NCBI RefSeq assembly: GCF_020618775.1
Contig: NZ_JAESVB010000001.1
Coordinates: 124,001-188,000, forward strand
Length of the DNA: 64,000 bases
Reading direction: 5' to 3'
Origin: Acidisoma silvae
GTDB lineage: Bacteria > Pseudomonadota > Alphaproteobacteria > Acetobacterales > Acetobacteraceae
Shown piece by piece: positions 25,181 to 35,800 of the stretch; positions within the stretch are counted from its first letter, which is position 1, and every line of letters begins with the position of its first letter. The notes under the pieces are model-generated. The model had not been told where the DNA came from and searched no databases. It saw only the letters and a program-made list of their open reading frames with translations. The position numbers and the translations under genes were made by a program.

Positions 25181-26371
25181 ATGAGCGGCAATCGCGGCGT
25201 CGTCTATCTCGGCCCCAAACATGTCGAAGTGCAGGATATTCCTGACCCCAAGCTGGAAGCGCCGGACGGACGGCGGATCGAACATGCGGCGATCCTGAAG
25301 ATCGTCGCGACCAATATCTGCGGTTCGGACCAGCATATGGTGCGTGGCCGCACCACGGCGCCAGCCGGGCTGGTGCTGGGCCATGAAATCACCGGTGAGA
25401 TCATCGAGACCGGGCGGGACGTGGAGATGGTCGCGAAGGGCGATCTCGTCTCCGTGCCCTTCAATGTCGCTTGCGGCCGGTGCCGCACCTGTCGCGGCGG
25501 CGATACCGGCGTCTGCCTGACGGTGAATGACGGGCGGCCCGGCGGCGCCTACGGCTATGTCGATATGGGCGGCTGGATCGGCGGGCAGGCGCGCTACGTC
25601 ATGGTGCCCTATGCCGATTTCAATCTGATGAAGTTCCCGGACAAGGCGCGGGCCATGGCCAAAATCCGTGACCTGACCATGCTGACGGATATCTTTCCGA
25701 CCGGCTTCCATGGCGCGGTTTCGGCCAAGGTCGGCGTTGGTTCCACAGTCTATGTTGCGGGTGCCGGCCCCGTGGGGATGGCCGCAGCAGCCGGCGCCCG
25801 ACTGCTGGGCGCGGCGGTGACGATGATCGGCGATTTCAATCCCGAGCGTCTGGCCCATGCCAAGAAGATGGGCTTCGAGCCGATCGATCTTTCCAAGCAT
25901 GACCGGCTGGGTGAGATGATCGCCGATGTCGTCGGCGTGCCGGAGGTCGATTCGGCGATCGACGCCGTGGGCTTCGAGGCGCGCGGCCATTCCGGCGGCG
26001 AGCAGCCGGCGGTGGTTCTGAACCAGATGATGGACATCACGCGGGCGGCCGGCAGCATCGGCATTCCGGGCCTCTACGTCACCGCCGATCCGGGCGCGGT
26101 GGACGCGGCGGCGAAGGAAGGCAGTCTTTCACTGCGTTTCGGCAAGGGCTGGTCGAAGGCCCATAGCCTGCATACGGGCCAGACGCCGGTGCTGCGCTAC
26201 AACCGCATGCTGATGCAGGCGATCCTCTACGACCGCGTCAATATCGCCGATATCGTCAATGCGACGGTGATCGGGCTGGAAGACGCGCCCCAGGGCTATG
26301 AGGCTTTCGATGCGGGCGCGGCCCGTAAATATGTCATCGACCCGCATGGGATGATCGCCAAGGCGGCGTAA
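25181..26371 (+). CDS. fdhA: Glutathione-independent formaldehyde dehydrogenase (zinc alcohol dehydrogenase family)
   Basis: 396 residues. Catalytic zinc ligands are C47 and H68 ([12 protein letters not shown]), and the structural zinc cysteines are C98, C101, C104 and C112. The NAD fold is [13 protein letters not shown]. The long insertion with NMxxxG-like [16 protein letters not shown] and the [11 protein letters not shown] segment match Pseudomonas putida FdhA, which oxidises formaldehyde with tightly bound NAD. The frame opens upstream at 25085, but ATG 25181 with a GGGAAG-type site fits. It probably detoxifies formaldehyde; related alcohols are alternative substrates. Confidence 0.85.
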   Translation: MSGNRGVVYLGPKHVEVQDIPDPKLEAPDGRRIEHAAILKIVATNICGSDQHMVRGRTTAPAGLVLGHEITGEIIETGRDVEMVAKGDLVSVPFNVACGRCRTCRGGDTGVCLTVNDGRPGGAYGYVDMGGWIGGQARYVMVPYADFNLMKFPDKARAMAKIRDLTMLTDIFPTGFHGAVSAKVGVGSTVYVAGAGPVGMAAAAGARLLGAAVTMIGDFNPERLAHAKKMGFEPIDLSKHDRLGEMIADVVGVPEVDSAIDAVGFEARGHSGGEQPAVVLNQMMDITRAAGSIGIPGLYVTADPGAVDAAAKEGSLSLRFGKGWSKAHSLHTGQTPVLRYNRMLMQAILYDRVNIADIVNATVIGLEDAPQGYEAFDAGAARKYVIDPHGMIAKAA

Positions 26372-26375
26372 CGCG

Positions 26376-26630
26376 TCAGCCGCCGCTGGGGGTGAAGGCG
26401 TCGAAGACCATGATGGTATAGGTGTCCTTGATCCCCGGCACGCGGTGCAAATGTTCGTTTACGAACAAGCCGGGGTCGAGGCCGTCATCCAGGCGGAATT
26501 GCACCAGCAGATCCCAATGCCCCGAGGTCGAATAGATCTGGGACGCATTCTCGAATTCATCGGCCAATTGCGCGGCCACCTGATAGGCCCGGCCCAACTC
26601 GCATTTGATCTGCACGAAAATCGAATTCAT
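26376..26630 (-). CDS. Stand-alone Lrp/AsnC ligand-binding (RAM) domain protein
   Basis: 84 residues forming a single alpha-beta RAM/AsnC_trans_reg domain (IFVQIKCELGRAYQVAAQLA ... TSGHWDLLVQF), with no helix-turn-helix. Such proteins bind amino acids or similar effectors and oligomerise. The ATG overlaps the stop of the DMT exporter gene by four bases (26627-26630), so the two are translationally coupled. A sensory or buffering role for the exporter's substrate is plausible but inferred. It is the last gene of the miaB operon. Confidence 0.8.
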   Translation of the reverse strand: MNSIFVQIKCELGRAYQVAAQLADEFENASQIYSTSGHWDLLVQFRLDDGLDPGLFVNEHLHRVPGIKDTYTIMVFDAFTPSGG

Positions 26631-27571
26631 CGCGGTAACTCCACCTTTCTCATCGCAAAGGGCCGCCGCAGTTTAACCTGCGACAGCAGGCCGCCCGCCA
26701 CGATCATCACGGCGCCGATCAGCGCCACCATGCCCGGCACATGGCCGAACATGAACAGGTCCAGAAGCATGGCCCAGACCATGCCGCCATATTGCCAGGG
26801 GGCAAGCTTCGAAACCTCGCCCATGCGGATGGCAACGGCGATGGTCAGCAGGCCACCCGTCTGCGTCACGGTCGCGAGCACAATCAGCGTTATCGCGGCC
26901 AGCGGCACGGCTTTCCACACGAAGGGCATGAAAGCCGCGAAGAGAAGAATGCCGATCATGGCCGCTTGCGCCACCACGTCGCTGGTCGTGCTGGTGTCGC
27001 GGGCGCGGCGCAGCAGCATCTGCTGCACGGCATAGAGGACGGCCGAGCCGAAGGCGGCCAGGACGCCGATCAGATGCCCGTCCTCATGCCGGCCACTGGC
27101 CCAGGGATGCACGATGACTAGTACGCCCAGGAAGCCGAGCGCCACCGCGCACCAGCGGATGGCAGGCACACGCTCGCCCAGAAAGATCGCCGCCATGGCG
27201 GTGAGCAGAAGCGGCGCCGTGAAGCTGAAGGCGGTCGCCGTCGTCACCGGCAGATTAGCATAGCCGATCATGGCGAGCAGGGCGGAAACGACGAGCGCCG
27301 TTGCGGCCCCGCGCTGCGTCCAGGCCTGCGGCGGGCGCAGAATGCGGGCCAGCGTCGGCGGCTTGCGTCCGACGAGCGGCAGGGCGGCCAGTCCCGCCAG
27401 CACAAGAAGCGAGCGCAGCAGGAAAAGCTGCATGGGATCGAAATGCCAGGTTTCGATCAGCTGCTTGGTGATGGCGTAGCCCAGCGAATAGAGCAGGGAG
27501 GACATCACCACCATGCCGATCGCAAGTCCCGGCCCCGGTCGCAGATGCGCCCGCATGTCATACAGGCGCAT
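26627..27571 (-). CDS. DMT superfamily (EamA) transporter
   Basis: 314-residue inner-membrane protein with ten predicted helices in two EamA repeats; the first repeat contains LYSLGYAITKQLIE and the second ends in MIVAGGLLSQVKLRRP. Members of the superfamily export amino acids, their precursors or nucleotides. It starts nine bases after corC and overlaps the lone RAM-domain gene by four bases. The pairing of a DMT exporter and an Lrp-type sensor suggests an amino-acid-like substrate, not further defined. Confidence 0.85.
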   Translation of the reverse strand: MRLYDMRAHLRPGPGLAIGMVVMSSLLYSLGYAITKQLIETWHFDPMQLFLLRSLLVLAGLAALPLVGRKPPTLARILRPPQAWTQRGAATALVVSALLAMIGYANLPVTTATAFSFTAPLLLTAMAAIFLGERVPAIRWCAVALGFLGVLVIVHPWASGRHEDGHLIGVLAAFGSAVLYAVQQMLLRRARDTSTTSDVVAQAAMIGILLFAAFMPFVWKAVPLAAITLIVLATVTQTGGLLTIAVAIRMGEVSKLAPWQYGGMVWAMLLDLFMFGHVPGMVALIGAVMIVAGGLLSQVKLRRPFAMRKVELPR

Positions 27572-27580
27572 CTTTGGGGG

Positions 27581-28483
27581 TTACGCCGCGGCGGCGGCGC
27601 CTTCCGTCTCGTTCTTGGGGGGCGGCGGCGTGACGCGTACGGTATGGATATGCCGGGCGTCGGCATCCAGCACCTGGAATTCAGCCCCGGAACTCGGATG
27701 CGTGATGATCTCGTTCTGAGCGGGCACGCGGCCCGCGAGCGTGAAGATCAGACCGCCCACGGTATCGATGGAGGAGGCGCGCTCCTCCGGCGTCAGCACC
27801 GGCCCGATCTTTTCCTCGAAATCCTCGATCGGCAGCCGCGCCGCGATATCCAGCGTCCCGTCCGGCCGCTCGGTCATCAGCGGCGCCTCGATATCGTCAT
27901 GCTCATCGTCGATATCGCCGACGATCGTCTCGACCAGATCCTCGATGGTCACCAGCCCGTCGACGCCGCCATATTCGTCGATGACCAGCGCCATATGCAC
28001 ACGGGCCTGCCGCATCTGCACCAGCAGGTCCAGCACCGGCGCTTGGGGCGCCACCATCAGCGGTTTACGCACCAGCTTTTCGAGTGAAAACTCCTCCGGC
28101 CGGCCGATATAGGCGAAGACGTCCTTGATATGGACCATGCCGACGATATCATCGAGCTCGCTGCGATAGATCGGCAGGCGGGAATGCTGCTCCTCCCGCA
28201 GGCGCTGCAAGGTCTCGTCCAGGGTCAGATCGACCCGCAACGCCACGATATCGGCGCGCGGGACCATGACGTCATTGGCCATGGTGCCCCGCAGCCGCAG
28301 GATATTGCCGATCAGCAGGCGCTCCTGCCGGTCAAGCTCGGGCAATTCGTCGCCCTGTCCCTGCGGATTGGTGCCGGCTTCCTCCACCAGATCGGCGATC
28401 GACTGGCGCAGCGTCTGCTCGTTCCCACGGCGGCCGAGAATCGACAGGATGCGGCTGAAGAAGGATTCGTTATGGCTGCTCAT
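27581..28483 (-). CDS. corC: CorC/HlyC-type CBS domain protein
   Basis: 300 residues with two CBS domains (about 70-190; [15 protein letters not shown] and [19 protein letters not shown]) and a C-terminal CorC_HlyC domain. It lacks the DUF21 membrane domain, so it is the soluble YbeX-type. In E. coli ybeX is linked to ribosome maturation and magnesium homeostasis. Its ATG overlaps the ybeY stop (28480-28483), as in the conserved ybeZYX order. Confidence in the exact role is lower than in the family. Confidence 0.9.
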   Translation of the reverse strand: MSSHNESFFSRILSILGRRGNEQTLRQSIADLVEEAGTNPQGQGDELPELDRQERLLIGNILRLRGTMANDVMVPRADIVALRVDLTLDETLQRLREEQHSRLPIYRSELDDIVGMVHIKDVFAYIGRPEEFSLEKLVRKPLMVAPQAPVLDLLVQMRQARVHMALVIDEYGGVDGLVTIEDLVETIVGDIDDEHDDIEAPLMTERPDGTLDIAARLPIEDFEEKIGPVLTPEERASSIDTVGGLIFTLAGRVPAQNEIITHPSSGAEFQVLDADARHIHTVRVTPPPPKNETEGAAAAA

Positions 28484-28959
28484 CGTGCCGCCCTCCAGGG
28501 GTTGGGCACGCGGAGTTGGCTGAGGATACGACTTTCCGCCATCTCCATCCGGCGGGCGTCGCCGGGATGGTGATGGTCTTCACCGTCCAGATGCAGCACG
28601 CCATGGACCAGCAGATGGGCCAGATGCTGGGCCGGCGTTTTGCGCTCGGCGGCGGCTTCCCGGCGCACGACGCCCAAGGCCAGCACCAACTCGCCGCCCA
28701 CGCCGAAGCCCGCAGGCTCGAAGGTCAGCACATTGGTCGGCTTGTTACGGCCGCGATGCCGCGCATTGAGCTGGCGGACGGTCCGGTCATCGGTGAGGAC
28801 AACGGTATCCACGACCACGTCGGGGACGGTGGTCTGGGCGACCCGGATGGAGCGGAGAACCCGCTCCTCCAGTCGTGGCACAAACCGGCGCCAGCCCTGA
28901 TCTTCGACGATGATCACAGGGTCGGCGCCGGGTGCCTTGTAACTACTTGGAGGTTCCAC
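28480..28959 (-). CDS. ybeY: rRNA maturation endoribonuclease
   Basis: About 159 residues. The zinc-site motif [16 protein letters not shown] is complete, and the family segment [20 protein letters not shown] is present. YbeY takes part in 16S rRNA 3'-end maturation and 70S quality control. The frame is open far upstream (to 29139) through the phoH gene; GTG codons at 28971, 28965 and 28959 and an ATG at 28992 are possible starts. I chose GTG 28959 because it gives the family length and a 17-base overlap with phoH; the start is not certain. Confidence 0.9.
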   Translation of the reverse strand: MEPPSSYKAPGADPVIIVEDQGWRRFVPRLEERVLRSIRVAQTTVPDVVVDTVVLTDDRTVRQLNARHRGRNKPTNVLTFEPAGFGVGGELVLALGVVRREAAAERKTPAQHLAHLLVHGVLHLDGEDHHHPGDARRMEMAESRILSQLRVPNPWRAAR

Positions 28960-30028
28960 TTTCACTCTCACGGGGCCGGTGGCGCCGTGCATCCCGCACG
29001 ACGTCCCTCTCGGCCGTTGCTCGCTGGTCATAGGCTGCGACGATGCGTGCCACCAGCGGGTGACGCACGACATCCTGTTGTCCGAATCGCGTGACGCCGA
29101 TGCCCTGGACGCCCTCGACGGTCGCCAGCGCATCGACAAGGCCGGAGCCGATACCGGGCGGCAAGTCCACCTGGGTCGGATCTCCGGTTATCACCATCCG
29201 GGTTCCCTCGCCCATGCGGGTCAGGAACATTTTCATCTGCATGGACGTGGTATTCTGCGCCTCGTCCAGAATGGCAAAAGCATGGGAGAGGGTGCGCCCA
29301 CGCATGAAGGCCAGCGGCGCCACTTCGATTTCGCCGGCCGCCATACGACGGGCAAGCTGATCGCCCGGCATCATGTCATTCAGTGCGTCATAGAGCGGAC
29401 GCAGATAGGGATCGACCTTTTCCTTCATGTCGCCGGGCAGAAAGCCCAGACGCTCGCCCGCTTCCACGGCCGGGCGGGAGAGAATGATGCGGTCCACCTG
29501 CCCGGTCTGCAGCATGGCGACGGCCTGGGCCACCGCCAGATAGGTCTTGCCGGTGCCGGCCGGGCCGACGCCGAAGACCATTTCGTTGCGGGCCAGCATT
29601 TCCATATAGCCGGCCTGGGCCTGGCTGCGCGGCTGGATGGCGCCCTTGCGGGTGCGGATGGCCGGCAGATCCGCCAGCGGCAGGCGCGGTTCGGCGCTTC
29701 GCGTATTCAGCTTGATGGCGGCATCGACATCGCTGCTGCTCAGCTTATGGCCACGCTCCAGCCGCTCATACAGGCCGTTCAGCGTTGCTTGCGCCGTCTC
29801 GATTCCGGCCTCGTCGCCGGTGATGGCGATGCGGTTGCCGCGACAGGCCAGGCGGATGCCCAGCGCCTGTTCGATACGGATCAGATGCCGGTCATGGTCG
29901 CCCAGCAACTGCGATAACAAGGCGTTGTTCCCAAACTGCAAGGTCACCGATCGTCCCAGGGCGGGCGGCGCGCCCTTGCCCTGGAGTGGATTGGTGTTCG
30001 ACCGTTCGTCAGCCGAGATCTGGGTCAA
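28943..30028 (-). CDS. ybeZ: PhoH-family ATPase
   Basis: 361-residue cytoplasmic P-loop ATPase with Walker [15 protein letters not shown] and Walker [13 protein letters not shown], preceded by a KH-like N-terminal region. PhoH/YbeZ works with YbeY on RNA. It overlaps miaB by four bases at its start (30025-30028) and ybeY at its end. The C-terminus is charged ([11 protein letters not shown]). Length matches the family. Confidence 0.93.
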   Translation of the reverse strand: MTQISADERSNTNPLQGKGAPPALGRSVTLQFGNNALLSQLLGDHDRHLIRIEQALGIRLACRGNRIAITGDEAGIETAQATLNGLYERLERGHKLSSSDVDAAIKLNTRSAEPRLPLADLPAIRTRKGAIQPRSQAQAGYMEMLARNEMVFGVGPAGTGKTYLAVAQAVAMLQTGQVDRIILSRPAVEAGERLGFLPGDMKEKVDPYLRPLYDALNDMMPGDQLARRMAAGEIEVAPLAFMRGRTLSHAFAILDEAQNTTSMQMKMFLTRMGEGTRMVITGDPTQVDLPPGIGSGLVDALATVEGVQGIGVTRFGQQDVVRHPLVARIVAAYDQRATAERDVVRDARRHRPRESESGTSK

Positions 30029-31458
30029 GCGCTGGCTCGCTCCTGTGTGGGAGAGGCATTGATGAGGGTAGCGGTAAGCGAATTCGTCATAAGACCTTGA
30101 ACTTTCACGGGCACGACCTGTCCCGTGAGGGAGACCGGGCCATCCATATGCACGGCCTGGAGATAAGGCGAGCGACCGTTGATCTGGCCGGCATGGCGGC
30201 CAGCGCCGGTCACCAGCACCGGGATCTCCAGCCCCACGGTGCGGGCATTGAAATCATCCTGCTGCGCGCGGATGAGAGCCTGCAATTCGGCCAGACGGCC
30301 ATCCTTTTCGGGTTCGGCCACCATGCCGGGGCTGCCCGCCGCCGGCGTGCCGGGGCGGGGCGAATATTTGAAACTATAGGCCTGGGCGAATCCGATATCG
30401 CGGACGAGTTGCATAGTGGCCTCGAAATCGGCCGCCGTCTCCCCCGGATGGCCGACGATGAAATCCGACGAGAAAGCCATGTCGGGCCGCGCCGTGCGAA
30501 GCTTTTCGATCAGCCGGCGATAGTCGTCAGCGGTATGACGGCGGTTCATGGCGGCCAGTATCCGGTCCGAGCCCGATTGCACCGGCAGGTGCAGGAAGGG
30601 CATCAGCGCCGGCAGATCGGCATGAGCGGCGATCAGGTCGTCATCCATGTCGCGGGGATGGGACGTCGTGTAGCGGATGCGATCCAGACCGGGGATGTCG
30701 GCCAGCGCATAGGCAAGGCGGGCCAGGCCCCAGTCCCGTCCGTCCGCGCCGGCACCGTGATAGGCATTCACATTCTGGCCGAGCAGCGTGATTTCGCGGG
30801 CGCCCCGCGCGACCAGATGTTTTGCCTCGGCGATCACGGCCGCCGCCGGGCGGCTGGCTTCCGCGCCGCGCGTATAGGGCACCACGCAGAAGGAACAGAA
30901 TTTATCGCAGCCTTCCTGGATCGTCAGGAAGGCCGTCACGGCGCGCTCCGCGCTGGGCGCAGTCTCGGGCAGGAAGTCGAATTTCTGCTCGACCGGAAAA
31001 TCGGTCTCGATCACCGGGCCGGCGGCGCGATGGGCGCGGGCGACCATTTCCGGCAAGCGGTGATAGGTCTGCGGCCCCAGCACGATATCCACATAGGGCG
31101 CGCGTTCGGTGATGAAGGCGCCTTCCGCCTGCGCCACGCAACCGGCCACCGCCAGGATGGTCTGCTTGCCTTCGGCCGCGCGTGTTTCCTTGATCACCCG
31201 CAGGCGCCCGAGTTCGGAAAAGACCTTGTCCGTCGCGCGTTCCCGGATATGGCAGGTATTGAGGATGACCATATCGGCGTCCGCCGGGCTTTCGGCCGGG
31301 CCATAGCCCAGCGGCGCCAGCACATCCGACATTTTCCCACTGTCATAGACATTCATCTGGCAGCCCCAGGTGATCATATGGAGGCGGCGCAGCGGTTTAT
31401 GGTCGGTCGTCACAGGGGCGGCGTTGGCGGCGGTCAAGCGGAATTCCGGGAGGCTCAT
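30025..31458 (-). CDS. miaB: tRNA-2-methylthio-N6-dimethylallyladenosine synthase
   Basis: 477-residue radical-SAM methylthiotransferase that modifies A37 of tRNAs reading UNN codons. The N-terminal UPF0004 domain has its cluster cysteines in [18 protein letters not shown] and VAGCVAQ; the radical-SAM CxxxCxxC is [16 protein letters not shown]; a TRAM domain is at the C-terminus. First gene of a six-gene leftward set (miaB-phoH-ybeY-corC-DMT-RAM) linked by four-base overlaps. Confidence 0.96.
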   Translation of the reverse strand: MSLPEFRLTAANAAPVTTDHKPLRRLHMITWGCQMNVYDSGKMSDVLAPLGYGPAESPADADMVILNTCHIRERATDKVFSELGRLRVIKETRAAEGKQTILAVAGCVAQAEGAFITERAPYVDIVLGPQTYHRLPEMVARAHRAAGPVIETDFPVEQKFDFLPETAPSAERAVTAFLTIQEGCDKFCSFCVVPYTRGAEASRPAAAVIAEAKHLVARGAREITLLGQNVNAYHGAGADGRDWGLARLAYALADIPGLDRIRYTTSHPRDMDDDLIAAHADLPALMPFLHLPVQSGSDRILAAMNRRHTADDYRRLIEKLRTARPDMAFSSDFIVGHPGETAADFEATMQLVRDIGFAQAYSFKYSPRPGTPAAGSPGMVAEPEKDGRLAELQALIRAQQDDFNARTVGLEIPVLVTGAGRHAGQINGRSPYLQAVHMDGPVSLTGQVVPVKVQGLMTNSLTATLINASPTQERASA

Positions 31459-31695
31459 AGGGCGAAAGATCCTGTCCAGCCGACCGGCATCGCCGGTGGC
31501 ATCGGAGCAATCGCTTTCCGCAATCTTAGGGTCAAGCGCAATGAGGCTTGTCGACTCCTATTCCTCCTATGCAGCTTCGCAGAGGCAGGGGGGAGACTGT
31601 CAAGCGTCGCATGATGACAAGATCGCGTTTGGCCGTTCTGAACCCCCTTCGCCGCAGGTGTCGAATCGGTTCCGCTTGGCTTAATCGGGTTGGCC

Positions 31696-32112
31696 ATGGT
31701 CCATCTCATCAAACTCAGCGTTGGCATCCGGGATGTCGATCATCTGCGCGCCGCCCAGCGGGACCGGGCCCTGTCCGACCCGCCGCTGCGGCATCGCACG
31801 CGGCATATGCCGAAGCGGCGGGACGAGCTTCTGGACGGCGGCTCCATCTACTGGGTCATTGCCGGCATGGTCCAATGCCGCCAGGCCCTTCTGGACATTC
31901 AATCTGATCATTATGAGGACGGCAGCACTGCCACGGCTCTGGTGCTCGATCCGGCCCTGGTTCTGGTCCAGCCACGCCCCCTGAAGGCGTTCCAGGGATG
32001 GCGATATCTCAACCGGAACGAGGCGCCGCCTGACCTCGGTGACCCCGGCGAGGCGGGGAGCGATCTGCCACCCAGCCTCCGTCTCGCGCTCCGCGAACTG
32101 TGCCTGCTGTAA
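31696..32112 (+). CDS. DUF1489 family protein
   Basis: 138 residues from the ATG at 31696 (a TTG two codons earlier is also open). Matches the DUF1489 pattern: start HLIKLSVGIRDVDHL, central MPKRRDELLDGGSIYWVI and GMVQCRQALLDI, and the late FQGWRYLNRNEAPPDLG. The family is confined to Alphaproteobacteria and has no known function; the cytosolic composition gives no clue. Divergent from miaB. Confidence 0.85.
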   Translation: MVHLIKLSVGIRDVDHLRAAQRDRALSDPPLRHRTRHMPKRRDELLDGGSIYWVIAGMVQCRQALLDIQSDHYEDGSTATALVLDPALVLVQPRPLKAFQGWRYLNRNEAPPDLGDPGEAGSDLPPSLRLALRELCLL

Positions 32113-32258
32113 GATCATGATTTAAGTAGACAACCGACGCTCAAAATCCCTTGAGTTGTTACGGGAATATGGGCGATATGCCTGACCAGGGAGACAATCT
32201 CTTCCACGGTAGAGCCGAACCAGACCGCATGTCCTCCATTTCAACAGGAATGTTATTG

Positions 32259-32579
32259 ATGCGTATCCTTAAACCCTCTCTCGCGATCGTTCTGGGTCTA
32301 GCCCTGGCTCCCGCGGCAGCCTTCGCCCAGGCCGACAACTCGTCCGTGCCGCCGCCGAACCCCAAGGCGTCCATCACCACCACCAATCCGGTGACGAGCT
32401 CCGGCCAGGGTGCGAATAACTCGGTTCCGGTGGGCGGCCCGTCCGTCGACAAGAAGCCGCATGCCAAGACCCACAAGCGCGCCCATCACAAGATGTACGG
32501 CAAGCATTACGATTACGTCCGCGGCGGCACCAAGAAAGGCCCGGCGGCAACCCATGAGAAAGTGACCGGCACCAACTAA
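32259..32579 (+). CDS. Small secreted protein with signal peptide
   Basis: 106 residues from ATG 32259, starting with a clear signal peptide (MRILKPSLAIVLGLALAPAA, cleaved after AAAFA). The mature part is proline/asparagine rich and then basic with several histidines (HAKTHKRAHHKMYGKHYDYV). No family recognised. Upstream in-frame starts (32229, 32250) would only lengthen the n-region. A strong terminator follows. Confidence 0.75.
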   Translation: MRILKPSLAIVLGLALAPAAAFAQADNSSVPPPNPKASITTTNPVTSSGQGANNSVPVGGPSVDKKPHAKTHKRAHHKMYGKHYDYVRGGTKKGPAATHEKVTGTN

Positions 32580-32630
32580 GCCGGACGGACGCGGCTTCCA
32601 CGGAAGCGGCCTCCATCAGATCTTTCCGAC

Positions 32631-32663
32631 AAAAACCCCCAGGCCAAAGCCCGGGGGTTTTTT
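32631..32663 (+). terminator. Rho-independent terminator
   Basis: AAAAACCCCC (32631-32640) pairs with GGGGGTTTTT (32653-32662) and six T end the run, directly after the small secreted-protein gene. Confidence 0.9.
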
Positions 32664-32682
32664 GTTGGTCGGGTGACAGTCA

Positions 32683-32826
32683 GTTCGTTTCAGGTTTTGG
32701 TGAAACGGCGTCATTCCCGCGCAGGCGGGAATCTTCTCCCTTTGGCACTGCGACGGGGCGTAGAAGATACCCGCTTTCGCGGGTATGACGGATGGGGAAG
32801 TGCTTCAGTCCAAATCTTAGACGCTC
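32683..32826. repeat. Dispersed ~145-bp inverted-repeat element, family 1, copy C
   Basis: Runs from GTTCGTTTC at 32683 to ACGCTC at 32826. In reverse complement its right end reads GAGCGTCTAAGATTTGGACT, closely matching the left end of copy A, so this copy is inverted relative to A. Inner hairpins are ATTCCCGCGCAGGCGGGAAT (around 32713-32732) and TACCCGCTTTCGCGGGTA (around 32768-32785). It lies between a terminator and the 3' end of tamB. Confidence 0.75.
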
Positions 32827-32852
32827 TTGCGCAATCGGGTGAGGGGCTAGTC

Positions 32853-35800
32853 TCAATAGTTGAACTGATAGGTGACGCCGACGCCGTTGCTGTCGCCGCC
32901 GACCTGCGTCTGAAGCTTCAGTCCCTTCGCGATATCGATCTGCACCTGGGCGGCCGTGCTGTTCGCCCCGCCGCTGGTGCCTTGCGCCGCGCCGACATAG
33001 ACGCCCGGCGCGACATAGCGCCCGGCCTGCAGCGTCGGCGCGCTTTCTGTCTTCGTCTGCGTCGTGGTGGTGGCGCCGGTCGGATTGCCCATGCCGCTGC
33101 CGATGGACAAGGTATCAAGCCCCAGGCCCTTGCGCACGCTGCCCAGGATGCCGGCGGTGCCGCCCGTATTCACCCCGGCCAGAGAGGCCAGCGCTGACGC
33201 GATTTCAGCCAGCTGGAATGGGCTCAGGCTGGTCGTGCTGGTCTTGAACAGGATCTGCGACAGGATTTCGTCCTGCGGAAGACTGGGGCTGGAACTCAGG
33301 CTGATCTTGGGGGCGCTGGCATAGCCCGTCACCGCCAGGGTGCAGGTGTAGTTGCCGCTATCCGTCACCGCCTGGAAATTGATCGAGGGGTCGGTGATGT
33401 CGCCGCCGTCGAACCCAACCTGGCCGGTCGCGAAGTTCAGCGTCGTCGTCAGCAGCGAAAACTGGCCCCGGATCATATCGAAATGGCCGGACGGCTTCAG
33501 CGCGGCCAGCGAGCCGCCCAGATGCAGCTTGCCGCCCAGCTCCGCTTCCAGCCCGTCGCCGCGAATGAAGACGGCGCGCGGCGCGATCAAGGTCAGGTCC
33601 AGGTTGATCGGCAGCCCCGGGCCTGCCGGCGGGGTTGGCTTGTCACCGGGCCGGATAACATGCAGCACGGCGACGCTGGGCGGCAGGTTGCTGGGGATAT
33701 TGATATCGGCGCGACGGATGCGAATCGTGCCGGCGGCGGTCATGCCGCTCGTCACGGCACCCGAAACATGGATCTGCGTGTCGAAATGCGCGGTCAGCAG
33801 GTCGCTCTGCACCGGATCGGCGTTATCGGCCGTGACGGTCAGGTTGATCGGGATTGTCGGAGCCAGCGCGCCGACCGTGCCGCCGATGGCGATCTTGCCG
33901 CTGCCAGCCTGGGCGGTGAAGCTGTCGATGACCAGTTGCTGGCCCTCCGCCCGGATATGGGCGGTGATGGCGGATAACGTCAGCCCCTGGGCATAATCCT
34001 GGAAACGCCCACCGGCGAGTGCGACTGAGCCCGCGATCTGCGGCACCTTGGCGCTGCCCGAGGCGCGCAGCGCGAGGTTCAGCTTGCCAGCCACCTGCTG
34101 GCCGGAGGCTTCCATGATCGGATTGATCAATGCGAGGTCCAACTGGCCGTTCAGCGCCATGTCCAGTGCGCCGGTCATGGATAGCGGTGCCGTGCCGGAT
34201 AGCGTCACATGGCTGGCCGATCCCGCCGCCAACTGCACTTGAACGCGCGCGGACTTGCCGGAAAGATTGGCTTTCGCGTCGATGGTCGCGGGCGGCAGGG
34301 AGGCCGCCGGCCCCACCGTCTCCCGCAAGCCGGTGCCTTTCAGCGTCACCGTTCCGCTGGGCGCGGCCATGGTGCCGGACAGGCGTGCGTCCGCGTCGAT
34401 CCGCCCCGCGACCTGAAGCGTCGGCGCGAAGGGCTTGATCAAAGCCGGTGTCACATTGGCCAAAGCGACATGCAGGTTCAGGCGCGGGCTGATGCTGCCC
34501 GCCGCGTCGACGGTTGCCGTGCCGAGGGCGATGCGCAGGCGATCGACGTCCATCTTGCTGCCGAAATCGACATGGGCGGGCGCCAGCAGCCGCAGCGTCT
34601 CGCCATGCCAGGCGGCCGTCAGCGCTGCCAGCGCCACACGCTGATGGGGCAGATCCAGCGTCGCGCGAGTCTGGGCGCTGGCCGGCGCGCCCTGCAAATC
34701 GGGCAGTGTCGCATCCAGCGTCAGCGCCAGAGCGGAAAGCGGGCCCTTGGCGGTGACGGTCGCATTGCCGCGGATGCTGGCGGCGTCGATGCCGCTGAGT
34801 TTCACGCGGGCATCGATATCCGGCGCGGCCGTCGGATTGCGGACATCGCCGGTCAGGTCGACGGCGGCGACCCTATTCGTGCCGAAGGCGAGGCTGCGGC
34901 CTTGCAGGACCAGATGGGCCGCCTGCTGCGGCGGCGCGTCCAGCTTCAGCGCCAGACTGCCGGACAGCGGGGCGGCGATCAGGAAACGGAAATCGGCCAG
35001 CCGCTTGAGGTCGATGGCGATATTGCCCGTGGGCAGCGTCGCGCCGGCGGCCAGCGCGACCGCGCCCTGGCCGGACAGGCTTTTCCAGGTCAGCCGGTCG
35101 ATGGTGGCCGTCATCGCGCCGCCGGCGCTGCGGGCGGCCCTGATCGCGATATCGGCTGGTGACCCGGCCGGCTTGCCGGTCAGCGTGATATTGGCCTGCG
35201 GCGCATTGGGCAGGCCGGTGGCATCGACTTTCAGGTCGATCGGCCCGGACAGTTGTTCCACCGCCTTTCCGCCCTGGGTGGTGCCGACGGTGCCTTTCAC
35301 CTCGCTCTGGAGCGCAAGGTTCTTGAAGGTGCCGGCGGCATGGCCGGTCATGGCAACGGAGCCTGTTACTTGCGGCGCGATATCGGCAAGCCGGCTCAGC
35401 GCGAGAGTCCAGTCGAGCGCCAAGGTCTGGCTTGCCTGCTCAAGACTGCCTTTGGCGCCGAGATCGATATGGTCGCCATGCAGGGTGAGGTTTGACAGCG
35501 TCACGGTCTGGCCCGCCATCCCGGCGGTAAGCGCCAGGTGAACTTTGCCGCCCGTCAGCGCCATGGCCTGGGGCATAGCGCGGGTCAGCGCGATATCGGC
35601 CGCCAATGTCGCCTGAGTATCGGTGCCCGCCGCGTCGCGCGTCGCATGGGCGGTGATATGCGCGCTGCCCGCGATATCCTGCTGACCTAAAGCCGCCAGC
35701 GGCGTGAGGTCGGGAAGGTCGAGCGTGACATCGGCACTCATCGCCGGTTTGAGGGTGCCGGCCAGTGCCAGATGGGCGATCGGATGGTCGATGGTGACAT

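Noticed and set aside
29986-31614. 542-codon open frame antisense to miaB
   Set aside because: miaB on the other strand has complete catalytic motifs; the antisense product is Arg/His/Gly-rich with no recognisable fold.
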